This document shows, one piece after another, positions 1-7,565 of a stretch of DNA of 64,000 nucleotides. Position numbers and translations under genes: made by a program. Position 1 is the stretch's first letter, and every line of letters starts with the position of its first letter. Below the pieces are notes generated by a model, which saw only the letters and a list, made by a program, of their open reading frames with translations, searched no databases and was not told the DNA's origin. The DNA lies in contig CP046106.1 in assembly GCA_013343275.1 (NCBI GenBank), positions 558,001 to 622,000 of the forward strand, given 5' to 3'. This DNA comes from Candidatus Nanohaloarchaea archaeon. Lineage in GTDB: Archaea > Nanohalarchaeota > Nanosalinia > Nanosalinales > Nanosalinaceae.

Positions 1-2
1 GG

Positions 3-368
3 TTCATGGGGGTTATGATCGAGCACTTCGCGGGCGACTTCCCGACATGGCTGGCGCCTGAACAGGTCAGAATCCTGCCAGTAACCGACGACAATATGGA
101 GTACGCGGAGAAGATCAAGGAAGAACTCTCGGATTTCAGGGTAGAGATCGAGGACCGCAGCTGGACGGTAGGCAAGAAGATTCAGGCCGCACACGACGAC
201 AACGTACCTTACATGCTGATCCTGGGCGACGACGAGGAAGAAGCAGGAGAAATATCGGTTAGAGACCGTGAGGAAAACGAGGATCGCGGGTTCTCAGTTG
301 AAGAATTCAGAGAAGCCCTCAGAGAAGAAGTTGAGGAGAAAAAACTGGAGCCCGACTTCCTCCAGTAA
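3..368 (+). CDS. thrS: Threonyl-tRNA synthetase, C-terminal part (5' end outside window)
   Basis: This is the 3' end of a class II synthetase gene whose start lies before the window; the frame is open from base 3. The first residues ([18 protein letters not shown]) match the end of the ThrRS catalytic domain. The next ~90 residues (QVRILPVTD..., [26 protein letters not shown]) match the HGTP-type anticodon-binding domain. The enzyme charges tRNA-Thr in the cytoplasm. The segment is very acidic. A T-rich stretch follows the stop codon. The identification is firm; the upstream architecture, including any editing domain, cannot be seen. Confidence 0.88.
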   Translation, partial: FMGVMIEHFAGDFPTWLAPEQVRILPVTDDNMEYAEKIKEELSDFRVEIEDRSWTVGKKIQAAHDDNVPYMLILGDDEEEAGEISVRDREENEDRGFSVEEFREALREEVEEKKLEPDFLQ

Positions 369-380
369 AGGTCTTCCTCT

Positions 381-405
381 CACTTTTTTCCTATTTTCGC
401 TTTTT
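381..405 (+). terminator. Probable T-rich terminator after thrS
   Basis: Successive T runs lie just after the ThrRS stop codon and before the TATA box of the next gene. Archaeal termination commonly uses such T tracts without a strong hairpin. The assignment rests on position and composition only. Confidence 0.4.
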
Positions 406-412
406 GAACAAA

Positions 413-421
413 GTTAAATTT
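413..421 (+). promoter_or_regulatory. TATA box for the M29 aminopeptidase gene
   Basis: The A/T-rich element gttaaattt lies 21-29 bases before the ATG at 442, the spacing expected between TATA box and transcription start. The mRNA is therefore probably leaderless. Confidence 0.55.
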
Positions 422-441
422 CTGGCACACAATTCCTGTAC

Positions 442-1551
442 ATGAAACAAGGACAGTTGGAGAAGTTTGCAGAGATACTTGTCGAGAGATCAGCGGAAAT
501 TGAAGAAGGAGACAACGTATATCTGGCAGCTTATTCTACAGAGGTGCTTCCTCTGTTTGACGAGGTAAGAAGATACATTATTGAAAAAGGAGCTTATCCT
601 CACGAGCATCTGATCTACGATTCTCAGCTTGGAAGGGCTGGAATGGATTACCAGTGGCTGAAGCATGCATCTGATGAACAGCTATCACATATCTCCGAGG
701 CCAAGAGAAAGGAGCTCGAGGAGATGGATGCATACATCAATATAGGAGGCCGTAGAAACGAGAACGAGTTAAATAATATTGACTCAGAGAAAATTTCGAC
801 CCGGAAGAGAAATACTAAGGCTCTGGCTGACATGAGGCGGGAGATGAAATGGGCCTTGACACGCTACCCTACACATGGAATGGCGCAGAAGGCCTCAATG
901 TCGACAGAGAGTTTCAGAGACTTCATGTTTGAGGCTATCGACATCGACTGGGAGAAGCTTGAGGAGAAGAATGCGGAGATTAAGGAGAGGTTTGACCAGG
1001 CCGATAAGGTAAGAGTAGTATCGGAAGGTACTGATCTGGAGTTCAGTCTTGAGAACCGGACCGGGATGACCGGTGAGGGGAAACATAACTTGCCTGACGG
1101 AGAGGTATTCTACGCACCGGTGAAGGAGTCTGTCGAAGGAGAGATAGAGTTTACGTATCCTGGCAGAAAGCAGGGTAACGAAGTGAAAAATGTCTACCTG
1201 AAGCTGGAAAACGGCAGAGTGGTTGATTTCAGCGCCTCTAAAAACGAAGAGTTTCTCCGAGAACAGATCAGAACTGATGAAGGCTCAAGATACTTCGGAG
1301 AGTTCGGAATAGGAACTAACTGGAAGATAGACCAGTTCACCAACGAAATGGGATTAGACGAGAAAATTGGTGGCACAGTCCACTTTGCACTGGGAAGCGG
1401 ATTCAAGGGAAGCATGCCGGAAGGAGAAGAACCTAACGACTCTGCCATCCACTGGGACATCGTAAAAGACCTCAGAAAGCCAGAAGGCGATGGAGGAAAA
1501 ATCTATCTCGATGGAGAAGTCGTGATGAAAGACGGAGACTGGATGCTGTGA
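442..1551 (+). CDS. M29-family aminopeptidase (thermophilic metalloprotease family)
   Basis: The 369-residue protein has the length and layout of M29 aminopeptidases (AmpS/aminopeptidase T), cytoplasmic dimetal enzymes that remove N-terminal residues from peptides. Candidate metal ligands occur in the family order: E221 (GEVFYAP), E287 (GEFGIGTN), H314 (GTVHFALG), H337 and D339 (IHWD). The N-terminal half carries the usual EILVERSAEIEEGDNVYL opening. The gene has its own TATA box and no downstream partner, since eS19 has a separate promoter. The family is clear; substrate preference cannot be read from sequence. Confidence 0.85.
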   Translation: MKQGQLEKFAEILVERSAEIEEGDNVYLAAYSTEVLPLFDEVRRYIIEKGAYPHEHLIYDSQLGRAGMDYQWLKHASDEQLSHISEAKRKELEEMDAYINIGGRRNENELNNIDSEKISTRKRNTKALADMRREMKWALTRYPTHGMAQKASMSTESFRDFMFEAIDIDWEKLEEKNAEIKERFDQADKVRVVSEGTDLEFSLENRTGMTGEGKHNLPDGEVFYAPVKESVEGEIEFTYPGRKQGNEVKNVYLKLENGRVVDFSASKNEEFLREQIRTDEGSRYFGEFGIGTNWKIDQFTNEMGLDEKIGGTVHFALGSGFKGSMPEGEEPNDSAIHWDIVKDLRKPEGDGGKIYLDGEVVMKDGDWML

Positions 1552-1580
1552 AAGAAGAGCAGATATTCGCGCCGGTTTGA

Positions 1581-1588
1581 TTTAAAAG
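1581..1588 (+). promoter_or_regulatory. TATA box for the eS19 operon
   Basis: The element tttaaaag lies 23-30 bases before the ATG at 1611. It probably drives the five-gene translation cluster as a leaderless message. Confidence 0.55.
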
Positions 1589-1610
1589 TTTTTGAACATC
1601 GGTGTAATGT

Positions 1611-2015
1611 ATGACTACAGTATACGATGTAAAAGCGGAGCCTCTGATCATGGAAGTAGCAGAGGAACTCGAAGACGACTTCGAGGCCCCAGAATGGAGT
1701 AATTTCGTTAAAACAGGACAGCACAAGGATCGCACACCAGACCAAGACAACTGGTTCCACATCAGATCCGCAGCAATCCTGAGAAAGATCTACACAGACG
1801 GCCCGCTAGGAGTCTCCAGACTTCGAACCATCTACGGAGGAAAGAAGAACAACGGACACGGCCCTGAGCACCACGGAAAGGCTTCAGGAAATATTATCCG
1901 TACTGCACTTCAGAAACTTGAAGAAGCAGGCTACGTAGAGACAGAGGAAGGAGAAGGCCGCAAGATCACGGAGAAAGGTAAAAGCTTCCTCGACAACAAG
2001 TCCAACGAACTTTAA
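1611..2015 (+). CDS. rps19e: Small ribosomal subunit protein eS19 (S19e)
   Basis: The 134-residue protein matches eS19 of the archaeal/eukaryotic 30S subunit. Diagnostic segments are MTTVYDV at the start, DNWFHIRSAAILRKIY (~46-61), GPLGVSRLRTIYGGKKNNG (~64-82), and the C-terminal winged-helix part RTALQKLEEAGYVE. It begins a same-strand cluster with PDCD5, eL39, eL31 and aIF6, an arrangement common in archaea. The start follows a well-placed TATA box. Confidence 0.93.
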   Translation: MTTVYDVKAEPLIMEVAEELEDDFEAPEWSNFVKTGQHKDRTPDQDNWFHIRSAAILRKIYTDGPLGVSRLRTIYGGKKNNGHGPEHHGKASGNIIRTALQKLEEAGYVETEEGEGRKITEKGKSFLDNKSNEL

Positions 2016-2021
2016 AGACCG

Positions 2022-2348
2022 ATGGACGAAGACGAACTGGAGAAACTTCGCGAACAGAAAAAAGAAGAGATGCAGGAACAGCAACAGTCAGAGGAAGAGG
2101 CCCTCGAAGATCAGAGAGATCAGGTCAAACAGGAGGCCTCGAAGTACCTGACAAAGGACGCGAAGGAGAGAATGGGCAACATACGTGTTGCTCAACCAGA
2201 CTTGGCTTCCAGTATCGAGATGCAGATCGCGAGGCTCGGCCGATCAGGACGGGTCGAAAAGGTTACAGATGACCAGCTTAAAGATATATTGAAATCCTTC
2301 CAGAGTGAGAAGGAGAAAAACAGTTCAGATATAAAGTTCAGGAGGTGA
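2022..2348 (+). CDS. PDCD5-family DNA-binding protein
   Basis: The 108-residue protein starts 6 bases after eS19. It has the PDCD5/TFAR19 layout: a charged helical N-terminus (DEDELEKLREQKKEEMQ), then the three-helix core with YLTKDAKERMGNIRVAQPDLASSIEMQIARLGRSGRV. Archaeal members bind nucleic acid; their cellular role is unsettled. Its place between eS19 and eL39 is typical for archaea. The stop codon overlaps the Shine-Dalgarno sequence of eL39. Confidence 0.9.
   Translation: MDEDELEKLREQKKEEMQEQQQSEEEALEDQRDQVKQEASKYLTKDAKERMGNIRVAQPDLASSIEMQIARLGRSGRVEKVTDDQLKDILKSFQSEKEKNSSDIKFRR
2341..2348 (+). promoter_or_regulatory. Shine-Dalgarno site of eL39
   Basis: The octamer ggaggtga is a near-full complement of the 16S 3' end and lies 10 bases before the ATG at 2359. 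It contains the PDCD5 stop codon, which suggests coupled translation. It shows that internal operon genes here can use SD sites although first genes look leaderless. Confidence 0.7.
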
Positions 2349-2358
2349 AAACTGTACT

Positions 2359-2532
2359 ATGAGTTCAAACAAGTCACTAGGTAAGAAGAAAAGGCTTTCA
2401 AAAGCCAACAAGACAGCTAAATCCGCTCCACGATGGGTTTCACTGAAAGCGTTCGGTATGGACCGGGCAATGAAGAGGTCCATCAAGCCGCGTAAGAGCC
2501 GGCACTGGAGAAGAAACGACACCGACGAGTAA
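2359..2532 (+). CDS. rpl39e: Large ribosomal subunit protein eL39 (L39e)
   Basis: This short gene encodes 57 residues starting MSSNKSLGKKKRLSKANK, with the family's PRWVSLK and KSRHWRR motifs. eL39 lines the peptide exit tunnel of the 50S subunit. It is strongly basic, unlike most proteins here, as expected for an rRNA-buried protein. It is slightly longer than the usual ~50 residues, through a few extra residues before the KPRKSRHWRR segment and a short acidic tail. Confidence 0.92.
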   Translation: MSSNKSLGKKKRLSKANKTAKSAPRWVSLKAFGMDRAMKRSIKPRKSRHWRRNDTDE

Positions 2533-2547
2533 TCGGGTTTTTGACAA

Positions 2548-2985
2548 ATGACAAGATACAAGTTCAACATTTCAAAGGCCAGAGTTGTAGGCCCGAACAA
2601 GCGTTCAAAGAAGGCAATGAGCATCCTGCGCGAGAAACTGCAGGACGCAGAAGGAGAGGTAAGTATATCTCCGGAGCTTAACCAGGCTATCTGGCAGAAA
2701 GGCGGAGGCAATCCCCCCTCCAAGATAGCTGTCGAAGTTGAAGAAGTCGCTGGAAGAAAAGTTGCAAGGCCTGCAGAAGAGAAAGGCAGAGAAGAAACTA
2801 CTTCTACGACCGAAGAAACAGCTTCCGAGAACTACAGCGACGTAGTCGGAGGTACAGTAGGAGATGCAAAGGACGCGATCTCCGAAATGGAGAATCCTGA
2901 CTACGAGGCACTTCTTGAGGCCGAGAAAGAAGGAAAAGATAGGAAGACTTTGAAGGAATTTATCGAAGGCAAGATGGAAGGATAA
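2548..2985 (+). CDS. rpl31e: Large ribosomal subunit protein eL31 with C-terminal extension
   Basis: Residues 1-~75 match eL31, including MTRYKFNISKARVVGPNKRSKKAMSIL read across positions 2548-2628, then ELNQAIWQKGGGNPPSKIAVEV. Ordinary archaeal eL31 is ~80-100 residues; this one is 145. The extra ~65 residues comprise an acidic Thr/Glu linker and a helical tail ending NPDYEALLEAEKEGKDRKTL. The function of the tail is unknown to me. The gene sits between eL39 and aIF6, the usual archaeal order, with short gaps on both sides. Confidence 0.88.
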   Translation: MTRYKFNISKARVVGPNKRSKKAMSILREKLQDAEGEVSISPELNQAIWQKGGGNPPSKIAVEVEEVAGRKVARPAEEKGREETTSTTEETASENYSDVVGGTVGDAKDAISEMENPDYEALLEAEKEGKDRKTLKEFIEGKMEG

Positions 2986-2989
2986 GAAA

Positions 2990-3637
2990 ATGGAACTTTC
3001 TCGCTACAACTACCTCGGCAACTCGAATATAGGCTTCTACGCCACAGTAACCAATTCCCAGGCTATCTTCCCTCCAGAGTTCAAGGAGAAAGAGATGTTC
3101 GATACTGAAGATATAGAGACATATGTAGCGAGAACCAGGCTTGTAGGCCTTTTCACCGCAGGCAACTCCAACAGCATTCTGGTACCTGACGTAGTTACAG
3201 ATGTAGAGAAGAGAAAGATGGAGAAGGCCGGCATAGAGTTCACAGAGATCAGCGCACAGGAAACAGCACTCGGTAACCTGGTGCTGGCGAACGACAAAGG
3301 CGCAGTTATCAGCAAGACATTGGAAGATCAGAAGGAGAAGATTGAGGAGGCCTTGCAGGTAGAGGCCGAAGTAATGGATATTGCAGGAACGCCTAACCCT
3401 GGTTCATGCGGGGTAGCAAACAGTAGAGGAGTACTCCTTCACAGAGATACTTCGGAAGAAACTGCCGAGAAAGTGAAAGAAGTTCTGGATGTAGAATACG
3501 TAGATATCGGGACCGTTAACACAGGATCGCCTTTCGTTGGCGCAGGGGTTCTGGCAAACGACAAAGCAGTTTTAACTGGCCAGGACACTTCAGGACCGGA
3601 AGTAGGCCGGATCGACCGCGTACTGGTCGAAAAATAG
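2990..3637 (+). CDS. eif6: Translation initiation factor aIF6
   Basis: The 215-residue protein matches aIF6/eIF6, which binds the 50S subunit at uL14 and blocks premature joining with 30S. The pentein-repeat pattern is visible in the repeated NSNSILVPDVV, ALGNLVLANDKGAVIS, PNPGSCGVANSRGVLLH and NTGSPFVGAGVLANDKA segments. It starts 4 bases after eL31 and closes the operon. A T-rich stretch (tttttacctt) follows. Confidence 0.93.
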   Translation: MELSRYNYLGNSNIGFYATVTNSQAIFPPEFKEKEMFDTEDIETYVARTRLVGLFTAGNSNSILVPDVVTDVEKRKMEKAGIEFTEISAQETALGNLVLANDKGAVISKTLEDQKEKIEEALQVEAEVMDIAGTPNPGSCGVANSRGVLLHRDTSEETAEKVKEVLDVEYVDIGTVNTGSPFVGAGVLANDKAVLTGQDTSGPEVGRIDRVLVEK

Positions 3638-3707
3638 TTCTTCAGGCCTGTAAAACGAGGCCCAGACTTTTCTCGCATTATTTTTACCTTTGAATCATAA
3701 CGCTCTC

Positions 3708-3715
3708 TTTAAATT
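3708..3715 (+). promoter_or_regulatory. TATA box for the PEP synthase gene
   Basis: The element tttaaatt lies 26-33 bases before the ATG at 3741, which suggests a leaderless or nearly leaderless transcript. Confidence 0.5.
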
Positions 3716-3740
3716 CAGGGCTTTTCCATTCTAAAATATT

Positions 3741-6254
3741 ATGCCAAACGTACTATGGTTCGAAAACATTACAGCAGACGATACCTCCAGAGTAGGGGGT
3801 AAGAGTGCCAACCTCGGAGAACTTCAGAACGAAGTGGACGTACCTGTACTGCCAGGATTTGCCACTACAGCCAGTGCCTACGAGCAGTTCATGAAGGAAA
3901 CCGGCCTAAAAGATACTATCGAAAACCTTCTCTCAGAACTCGATATCGATGATGTAAACGATCTTCAGAAGAGAGGGGAGAAGATCAGAGGCCATATCCA
4001 GGACGCAGATATGCCAGAAGACCTGAGAAAGGACTTCGTTAAATCATACAGAGAACTGGAGGAGAAGCTTGGCGTCGACGAACCAAAGGTCGCAGTACGT
4101 TCCAGTGCAACAGCAGAGGACCTGCCAGGAGCATCATTCGCAGGCCAGCAGGACACATATCTAAACGTCTCCGGAGAGACCGAACTTATCCAGAAAATCA
4201 AAGACTGCTTTGCCTCACTTTTCACCAACAGAGCGATCTCCTACCGTGAGGATAAAGGATTCAGCCACTTCGATGTCAAGCTTTCTGCTGTAGTACAGAA
4301 GATGGGCCGTTCCGATACAGGATCCGCAGGAGTTATGTTCACACTCGATCCCGACAGCGGGTTCGACGAAGTAGTTACAATTAACGCAGCGTACGGTCTC
4401 GGAGATCTGGTTGTCGCAGGAGAGGTCAACCCAGACGAATTCACAGTACTGAAGAGAAACATGGGAATACTTGAAAGAAAGACCGGCGACAAGGAAATCA
4501 AGCTGGTTAGAAGCGAGGAAGAAGGGAAAGACAATGAAAGAGTCAAAGTACCTCAGGAAGAACGTGAAAAATACTGCATCACCGACAACCAGGTGAAAGA
4601 ACTCGCGAAGTACGGAATGAAGATCGAAGAGCACTACGGAAAACCCATGGATATTGAATGGGTGCTTGACGGCCAGACCAAGGAACTCTACATAGTCCAG
4701 GCCCGTCCAGAAACCGTACAGAGCGAGAAAGACGAAAACGTAATCGAAAACTACAAACTGAAAGAAGAATCTGAAGTACTTCTCGAGGGAGAGGCCATCG
4801 GCTCCAAGATCGGAAGCGGAGAGGCCCACGTACTGGACAGCCCGAAGCAGATCGACAAGTTCGAGGAGGGAGAGGTCCTGGTAACCGATATGACCGATCC
4901 TGACTGGGAACCGATCATGAAAAAGGCCGGAGCAATAGTCACGAACAAAGGAGGCCGAACCAGTCACGCAGCAATCGTCTCCAGAGAGCTGGGAGTACCG
5001 GCTGTAATCGGAACCGAAACCGCAACCTCAGAACTACACGACGGCCAGAACGTAACAGTCGATGGATCATCATCTACAGGAAAGATCTGGGAAGGTGCTC
5101 TCGAATTCGACATCGAGGAACACCACCTGGACGAGATACCGGAGACAGATACCGACGTACAGATCAATATTGGAGAACCAAGCGAGGTATTCAACCTTGC
5201 CCAGCTACCGGTCGATGGAGTAGGCCTTGCAAGAGAAGAGTTCATAATCTCCTCACATGTAGGAGAACACCCTCTGCACCTGATCGAGGAGGACAGAGGC
5301 GACGAATACGTGGAGGCCCTGCGTTCCGGCATAGGTAAGATCGGGGCCGCATTCTATCCCGACCAGGTAGTGGTAAGGCTTTCTGATTTCAAGTCAGATG
5401 AGTACGCACAGCTTGAAGGAGGAGAAAAATATGAGCCTGACGAGGCCAACCCTATGCTTGGTTTCAGAGGCGCCTCCCGTTACTACGACGACGAGTTCAC
5501 CAAGGCCTTCGAACTGGAGTGTGAGGCCCTGCGTAAATGTGTCGATGAGCTAGGCCTCGATAACCTGACAGTTATGGTTCCTTTCTGCCGTACAATAGAG
5601 GAGGCCAGGAAGGTCCGTGCAAAGATGAAAGAGTACGGCCTGGACCAGGGCGACATCGAGGTATACGTCATGGCAGAGATACCGGCGAATATCCTGCAGG
5701 CCGAGGAGTTCGCAGAGACCTTCGACGGGTTCTCGGTCGGTACCAACGACCTCACACAGCTGACTCTCGGAGTCGACCGCAACAGCGATAAACTGTCGCA
5801 TGTATTCGATGAGAGAGACGAGGCCGTGAAGAAATCGGTCAGAACCTTGATCAACAAGGCCCATCGTAAAGACCGGCACGTAGGCATCTGCGGAGACGCA
5901 CCTTCTACACACGACGAGTACGCCCAATTCCTTGTAGACGCAGGAATCGACGCAATCTCTGTATCACCGGACGTAGCCCTCGAGACAATTATGAAAGTAG
6001 CGGAGATCGAGGAAAACCAGGACGAGAGAAGCTCTGTGGAAGTCGATGTGGATGTAGAGGCCGATATAGGAAGTACCGCAGGCCAGATCTACGATACACT
6101 GAACCAGCAGGGCAAGACCACAGCCAACAAGATTCTGGAAACAGCTTCAGGAGTCAGTTCAAAGAAACTGAACCAGGCCCTCGGATGGCTTGCCAAGGAA
6201 GGCAAGATAGAGGTAGAGGAAGACGATGAAGGCAAGAAGTACTCTCTGAGATAA
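3741..6254 (+). CDS. ppsA: Phosphoenolpyruvate synthase with extra C-terminal winged-helix domain
   Basis: The 837-residue protein converts pyruvate, ATP and water to PEP, AMP and phosphate, the entry step of gluconeogenesis. Domains in order: an N-terminal ATP-grasp-like nucleotide-binding region (VGGKSANLGEL; AVRSSATAEDLPGASFAGQ), the swivelling phosphohistidine domain with GGRTSHAAIVSREL at ~404-417, and the PEP-binding barrel with SVGTNDLTQLTLGVDRN and the catalytic-loop HVGICGDAPS. The family is usually ~760-800 residues. From ~775 this protein adds a ~60-residue winged-helix-like domain (GQIYDTLNQQGKTTANKI..., LNQALGWLAKEGKIEVEED) that resembles the small DUF2582-type HTH. The core call is firm; the role of the tail is unknown. 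Confidence 0.93.
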   Translation: MPNVLWFENITADDTSRVGGKSANLGELQNEVDVPVLPGFATTASAYEQFMKETGLKDTIENLLSELDIDDVNDLQKRGEKIRGHIQDADMPEDLRKDFVKSYRELEEKLGVDEPKVAVRSSATAEDLPGASFAGQQDTYLNVSGETELIQKIKDCFASLFTNRAISYREDKGFSHFDVKLSAVVQKMGRSDTGSAGVMFTLDPDSGFDEVVTINAAYGLGDLVVAGEVNPDEFTVLKRNMGILERKTGDKEIKLVRSEEEGKDNERVKVPQEEREKYCITDNQVKELAKYGMKIEEHYGKPMDIEWVLDGQTKELYIVQARPETVQSEKDENVIENYKLKEESEVLLEGEAIGSKIGSGEAHVLDSPKQIDKFEEGEVLVTDMTDPDWEPIMKKAGAIVTNKGGRTSHAAIVSRELGVPAVIGTETATSELHDGQNVTVDGSSSTGKIWEGALEFDIEEHHLDEIPETDTDVQINIGEPSEVFNLAQLPVDGVGLAREEFIISSHVGEHPLHLIEEDRGDEYVEALRSGIGKIGAAFYPDQVVVRLSDFKSDEYAQLEGGEKYEPDEANPMLGFRGASRYYDDEFTKAFELECEALRKCVDELGLDNLTVMVPFCRTIEEARKVRAKMKEYGLDQGDIEVYVMAEIPANILQAEEFAETFDGFSVGTNDLTQLTLGVDRNSDKLSHVFDERDEAVKKSVRTLINKAHRKDRHVGICGDAPSTHDEYAQFLVDAGIDAISVSPDVALETIMKVAEIEENQDERSSVEVDVDVEADIGSTAGQIYDTLNQQGKTTANKILETASGVSSKKLNQALGWLAKEGKIEVEEDDEGKKYSLR

Positions 6255-6285
6255 GGCCTCTACTCCCAAAAATTCTCTTACTCTT

Positions 6286-6702
6286 TTATTTTATCCCAAT
6301 TACCTGATGCTCTACTCTCTGGCCATCATGCTTCAGAATTACATCATACCTGCCATCGGGAATGCTTGAAGTCTGTGCCTTGTAGACTACGGAGGCCAGG
6401 CATGAGTTAAAGTAATTGGCCGGTGCCTGAGTCTCGTTCTTTGCTATAATATCCAATTTGATAGTGTCCCCGCTTCTGCTGTACCTGTAGGAAAGATCGG
6501 CCTCGGTATTGTTTACAGGGTAGTGTCCGCTGAAAGCCAGAACGTTACCCGGCTTCAAGCTTATATCAAAGCCGGTCGTTCTATCGTAACGGCACTCTGT
6601 CTCCAGATCTGTGAAGTTAATCTGTTCTGATGGTGTTTCAAGAGCCAGAAAAGCCAGTGCAAGAACTAGAACCCCTCCCGTAACAAGCCAAAACCTGTTC
6701 AT
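6286..6702 (-). CDS. Exported membrane-anchored protein of unknown function
   Basis: The 138-residue product starts MNRFWLVTGGVLVLALAFLALE, a single hydrophobic signal/anchor helix, followed by a ~115-residue mainly beta-type outer domain with N-glycosylation sequons (NFT, NNT, NET) and two cysteines. There is no lipobox cysteine. It converges on ppsA with 31 bases between stop codons. I do not recognise the family. It is one of several small cysteine-containing exported proteins in the window. Confidence 0.65.
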   Translation of the reverse strand: MNRFWLVTGGVLVLALAFLALETPSEQINFTDLETECRYDRTTGFDISLKPGNVLAFSGHYPVNNTEADLSYRYSRSGDTIKLDIIAKNETQAPANYFNSCLASVVYKAQTSSIPDGRYDVILKHDGQRVEHQVIGIK

Positions 6703-6814
6703 AACTACCGATTGTTAGTAAAAAGTTTTAAAGTCTGCGGAGTAACACATCAAGGTTTTTCTGGAGGCCGCCCTCACCTAGATTTATTAACCTGAGAGCG
6801 AAAACAATTGTTAG

Positions 6815-6904
6815 ATGTCTAAAGGCAGGATAATAGGCCTTATTTCAGGTAAAGGCGGCGTAGGGAAGACCGGTCTAACAGTAAACCTTGTCTGTATCTG
6901 TTAA
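6815..6904 (+). pseudogene. minD: MinD/ParA-type ATPase, 5' fragment
   Basis: An ATG at 6815 begins a 29-codon frame reading MSKGRIIGLISGKGGVGKTG, the N-terminus of a MinD-type ATPase with its deviant Walker A motif (KGGVGKT), then LTVNL before a few unrelated residues and a stop. A complete MinD has ~260 residues. Similarity ends near 6893, where sequence belonging to the opposite-strand gene begins. A TATA-like gatttattaa sits ~30 bases before the ATG, so the fragment has kept its promoter. It looks like a gene broken by rearrangement. Confidence 0.7.
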
Positions 6905-7084
6905 ACCTATGCAGCCACCGTTGAAAGGTAGGCCTCTGCAGGTCTTCACCTCTGTATAGCAGGTACCGGTTGCCGTTGAGTAGGTCAGGCCCTGTGTAAA
7001 TAGAAATACGGCTGCTGCGGCTATAACTGCTGCAGAGATCTTGAGGACCTGTTCTATGTTCAGTTTGCGGGGAACGTTTTTCAT
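6875..7084 (-). CDS. Small exported cysteine-containing protein, truncated at its C-terminus
   Basis: The 69-residue product has an N-terminal membrane helix (VLKISAAVIAAAAVFLFTQGL) and an outer part with YTEVKTCRGLPFNGGCIGL. That motif matches YTEIDVQCLGVNAGGFCLGM in the 164-residue protein at 14739-15233, so the two are paralogues. The last codons (DKVYC and stop) are the reverse complement of the minD fragment, so this gene appears to have lost its 3' half at the same breakpoint. It may still be expressed as a short protein. Confidence 0.5.
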   Translation of the reverse strand: MKNVPRKLNIEQVLKISAAVIAAAAVFLFTQGLTYSTATGTCYTEVKTCRGLPFNGGCIGLTDTDKVYC

Positions 7085-7138
7085 GTTTTTATATTGTTTT
7101 AAGTAATAGCTTTAAGGGTAAGGTGAGAAATTTTAGTT

Positions 7139-7540
7139 ATGGCTATCGAACTCTGGATGGTTTTTGAGGCAGTTAGTAACGAGCAGGAGAAAGTTGAAGA
7201 AGCTCTAGATGAACACATTGAGGGATTGGAGAGCGAGGAAGAAGTTGAGATCCAGGAAGTTAACTGGGAGGAGGCTTCGAAAGTTAAAGACCCTCACCCT
7301 GACCTAGACGAAGGTTTCTCGAAGATTGTAGAAGTTGTACTTGAAACAGACTCATTCAACAAGGCTGTAGAGATAACCATCAACTATGGACCTACCTACG
7401 TACAGATAGAAGGCCCTGAGAACTTCAATCTTACACTGAAGGATAGCCAGGAGGCCCTACAGAAAGTTGCCGACACTATGCATAACTATGCTCAGATGGG
7501 GGCTGGTGGAGTACTTATATCTAAATCAGGAGAAGAATAG
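7139..7540 (+). CDS. Conserved-looking acidic cytoplasmic protein, function unknown
   Basis: This 133-residue protein has no signal peptide or membrane helix. It alternates acidic helices (NEQEKVEEALDEHIEGLE) with beta-like segments (FSKIVEVVLETDSFNKAVEITINYGPTYVQIEGP), suggesting a small alpha/beta fold. I do not recognise a family. It lies 25 bases before the membrane-HTH gene on the same strand and may be cotranscribed with it. Confidence 0.7.
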   Translation: MAIELWMVFEAVSNEQEKVEEALDEHIEGLESEEEVEIQEVNWEEASKVKDPHPDLDEGFSKIVEVVLETDSFNKAVEITINYGPTYVQIEGPENFNLTLKDSQEALQKVADTMHNYAQMGAGGVLISKSGEE

Positions 7541-7565
7541 AAGGTTTTTGAGAGACAAGGATAGC

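Noticed and set aside
4215-4967. 250-codon minus-strand open frame
   Set aside because: It is antisense to well-supported ppsA coding sequence and has no promoter or family resemblance.
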